12,500 nucleotides of DNA, from NCBI RefSeq assembly GCF_042767895.1, contig NC_091589.1, forward strand, positions 26,114,920 through 26,127,419, read 5' to 3'. Shown here in pieces: positions 11,696 to 12,500 of this stretch. The notes below the pieces were generated by a model that worked only from the letters and a program-made list of their open reading frames with translations, was not told where the DNA came from and did not search any database. Positions within the stretch are counted from its first letter, which is position 1. Every line of letters begins with the position of its first letter. The position numbers were made by a program, and so were the translations under genes. This DNA comes from Penaeus vannamei. Taxonomy: Eukaryota > Arthropoda > Malacostraca > Decapoda > Penaeidae.

Positions 11696-12500
11696 GTTTG
11701 AAGAGGAGGTTGGTTCAATAATGACTTACCAGCTAGTTTAGAATTAAATGCTCAAAAGTACAATAGCAAACTAGAAATGGAGTATGGGTTCATATCAATA
11801 CCTACAAGTTTATTACAAAAAACAAAAAACAAAGTTTCAATTTTGAATCATATGCTATTTTTAATTGAACGACTTTATGAGACAAACTATAAAAATTGTT
11901 CACGTAATAAAGCTTATATTTCACTTACAAGATTATCTTTCAAAACTCCATCAAAATTGTGTACTTTATTCCGCAATATACTTGCGTGGGTGACATTGCA
12001 AGACCTGAAAGAGTCGCCTCACTTGCAAAGGAGTCCACTCAGCACCAAAGCAGTGAATAAAGCACCTTGCTCAAGCAAACTGTTTTAATATTACAAAGAT
12101 AAAACTGCATGAAAGAACATTCCCTTTGGTTAGAAAGTTTCTCAGTGGATAGCATCATCTGAAAGCCAACTTTCAGTTTCATTTCCCAAGTCATCTTACA
12201 GATTATTAGCATTGCACATTGATATTGCATTTATGAGACTTACTGCACCATTTCAGATTAGTGGCATATCCTTTTTTTCTTTCCAAAGCCCAATTTGCTC
12301 TCCCAGTGGATCCCAGCTTTCATGCACTGACAATTCAGTTACACAAAATGTCCTCTTGAAATAATTCTTACAAGTCAAGGAACCAAGATCCACTGTTGGT
12401 CTAAGAAAGAGATGCCCTACTACATTACTATTTACAATACAGGTCAACAATCTTGCTGATGTACGGTGCACATTCTCTTACAGAGCACATCTACATTCTC

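Larger units (their letters stand above)
9699..12500 (-). other. MICU1: MICU1 upstream intron (partial), no other gene seen
   Basis: On the minus strand this is the intron entering the 9527-9698 exon. It is at least 2.8 kb long, since no exon encoding the preceding FRDR/Lys-rich region is visible. Several open frames of 60-103 codons exist (for example 11777-12088 plus and 12253-12471 minus) but none shows a recognisable family motif or a convincing pair of splice signals. The stretch is AT-rich intron with a small AAT microsatellite and an AGGTCA cluster noted separately. Confidence 0.6.

Noticed and set aside
11641..11700. Interstitial arthropod telomere repeat (TTAGG)n
   Set aside because: Only one or two TTAGG units are present and the period is AGGTC-like. 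It is too short and degenerate to call telomeric.
12039..12471. Minus-strand frames of 63 and 72 codons near the right edge
   Set aside because: They read in places like protein (for example HESWDPLGEQIGLWK) but match no family I recognise, have no upstream MICU1 features (Lys-rich or FRDR) and no clear splice sites.

Overview
This window looks like nuclear DNA from an animal, most likely an arthropod and plausibly a decapod crustacean of the penaeid shrimp type. The background is AT-rich and gene-poor, with spliceosomal introns. Two very large simple-repeat blocks, (GA)n and (GT)n/(TATC)n/(TA)n/(AC)n, make up more than a tenth of the window. No bacterial operon, rRNA gene, complete tRNA gene or CRISPR array is visible. 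The species guess rests on repeat density and on the invertebrate-like MICU1 peptide; it is an inference.

The one gene I can identify lies on the minus strand: MICU1, the EF-hand gatekeeper of the mitochondrial calcium uniporter. Two internal exons are visible. The first covers 9698 down to 9527 (172 nt, 57 codons plus 1 nt). The second is a 38-nt microexon from 5720 down to 5683. Both have AG acceptors and GT donors. Their phases fit: the single G at the end of the first exon joins GA at the start of the second to make a glycine codon, so the peptide reads continuously through ...QQPD-G-LGLDQYKKYDPK. The intron between them is 3,806 bp. Everything to the right of 9698 (at least 2.8 kb) and to the left of 5683 (at least 5.7 kb) is presumably further MICU1 intron. 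The N-terminal (presequence and Lys-rich) exons and the EF-hand exons lie outside the window.

Layout from left to right. 1-292: AT-rich, then degenerate purine-rich DNA. 293-942: homopurine block built from (GA)n, GAAAGA hexamers, AGAAG pentamers and an 11-mer, with a pentamer/11-mer/(GA)n module present twice. 943-4260: mostly featureless intron, but 2780-3420 is less AT-rich and holds a perfect DR1 nuclear-receptor-type element. 4261-5095: a long imperfect inverted repeat, (GT)n - (TATC)21 - (TA)17 - (AC)n. 5175-5215: a short polypyrimidine tract. 5683-5720: MICU1 microexon. 7060-7271: a compositionally distinct island with AP-1/CRE-like and E-box motifs and a 32-codon minus-strand ORF. 8129-8140: a Pol III A-box-like match. 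8330-8342: a run of 13 G. 9360-9466: a 54-bp tandem duplication. 9527-9698: MICU1 coding exon. 9699-12500: further intron with an AAT microsatellite and an AGGTCA half-site cluster.

The long open frames across the microsatellites (poly Ser-Leu, Arg-Glu, Cys-Val, Thr-His) are artefacts of dinucleotide repeats and are not annotated as genes. I found no convincing undescribed biological system. The most interesting material is the architecture of the repeat blocks within a MICU1 intron, a possible link between the UG-rich repeat and microexon splicing, and two or three candidate regulatory or mobile islands.
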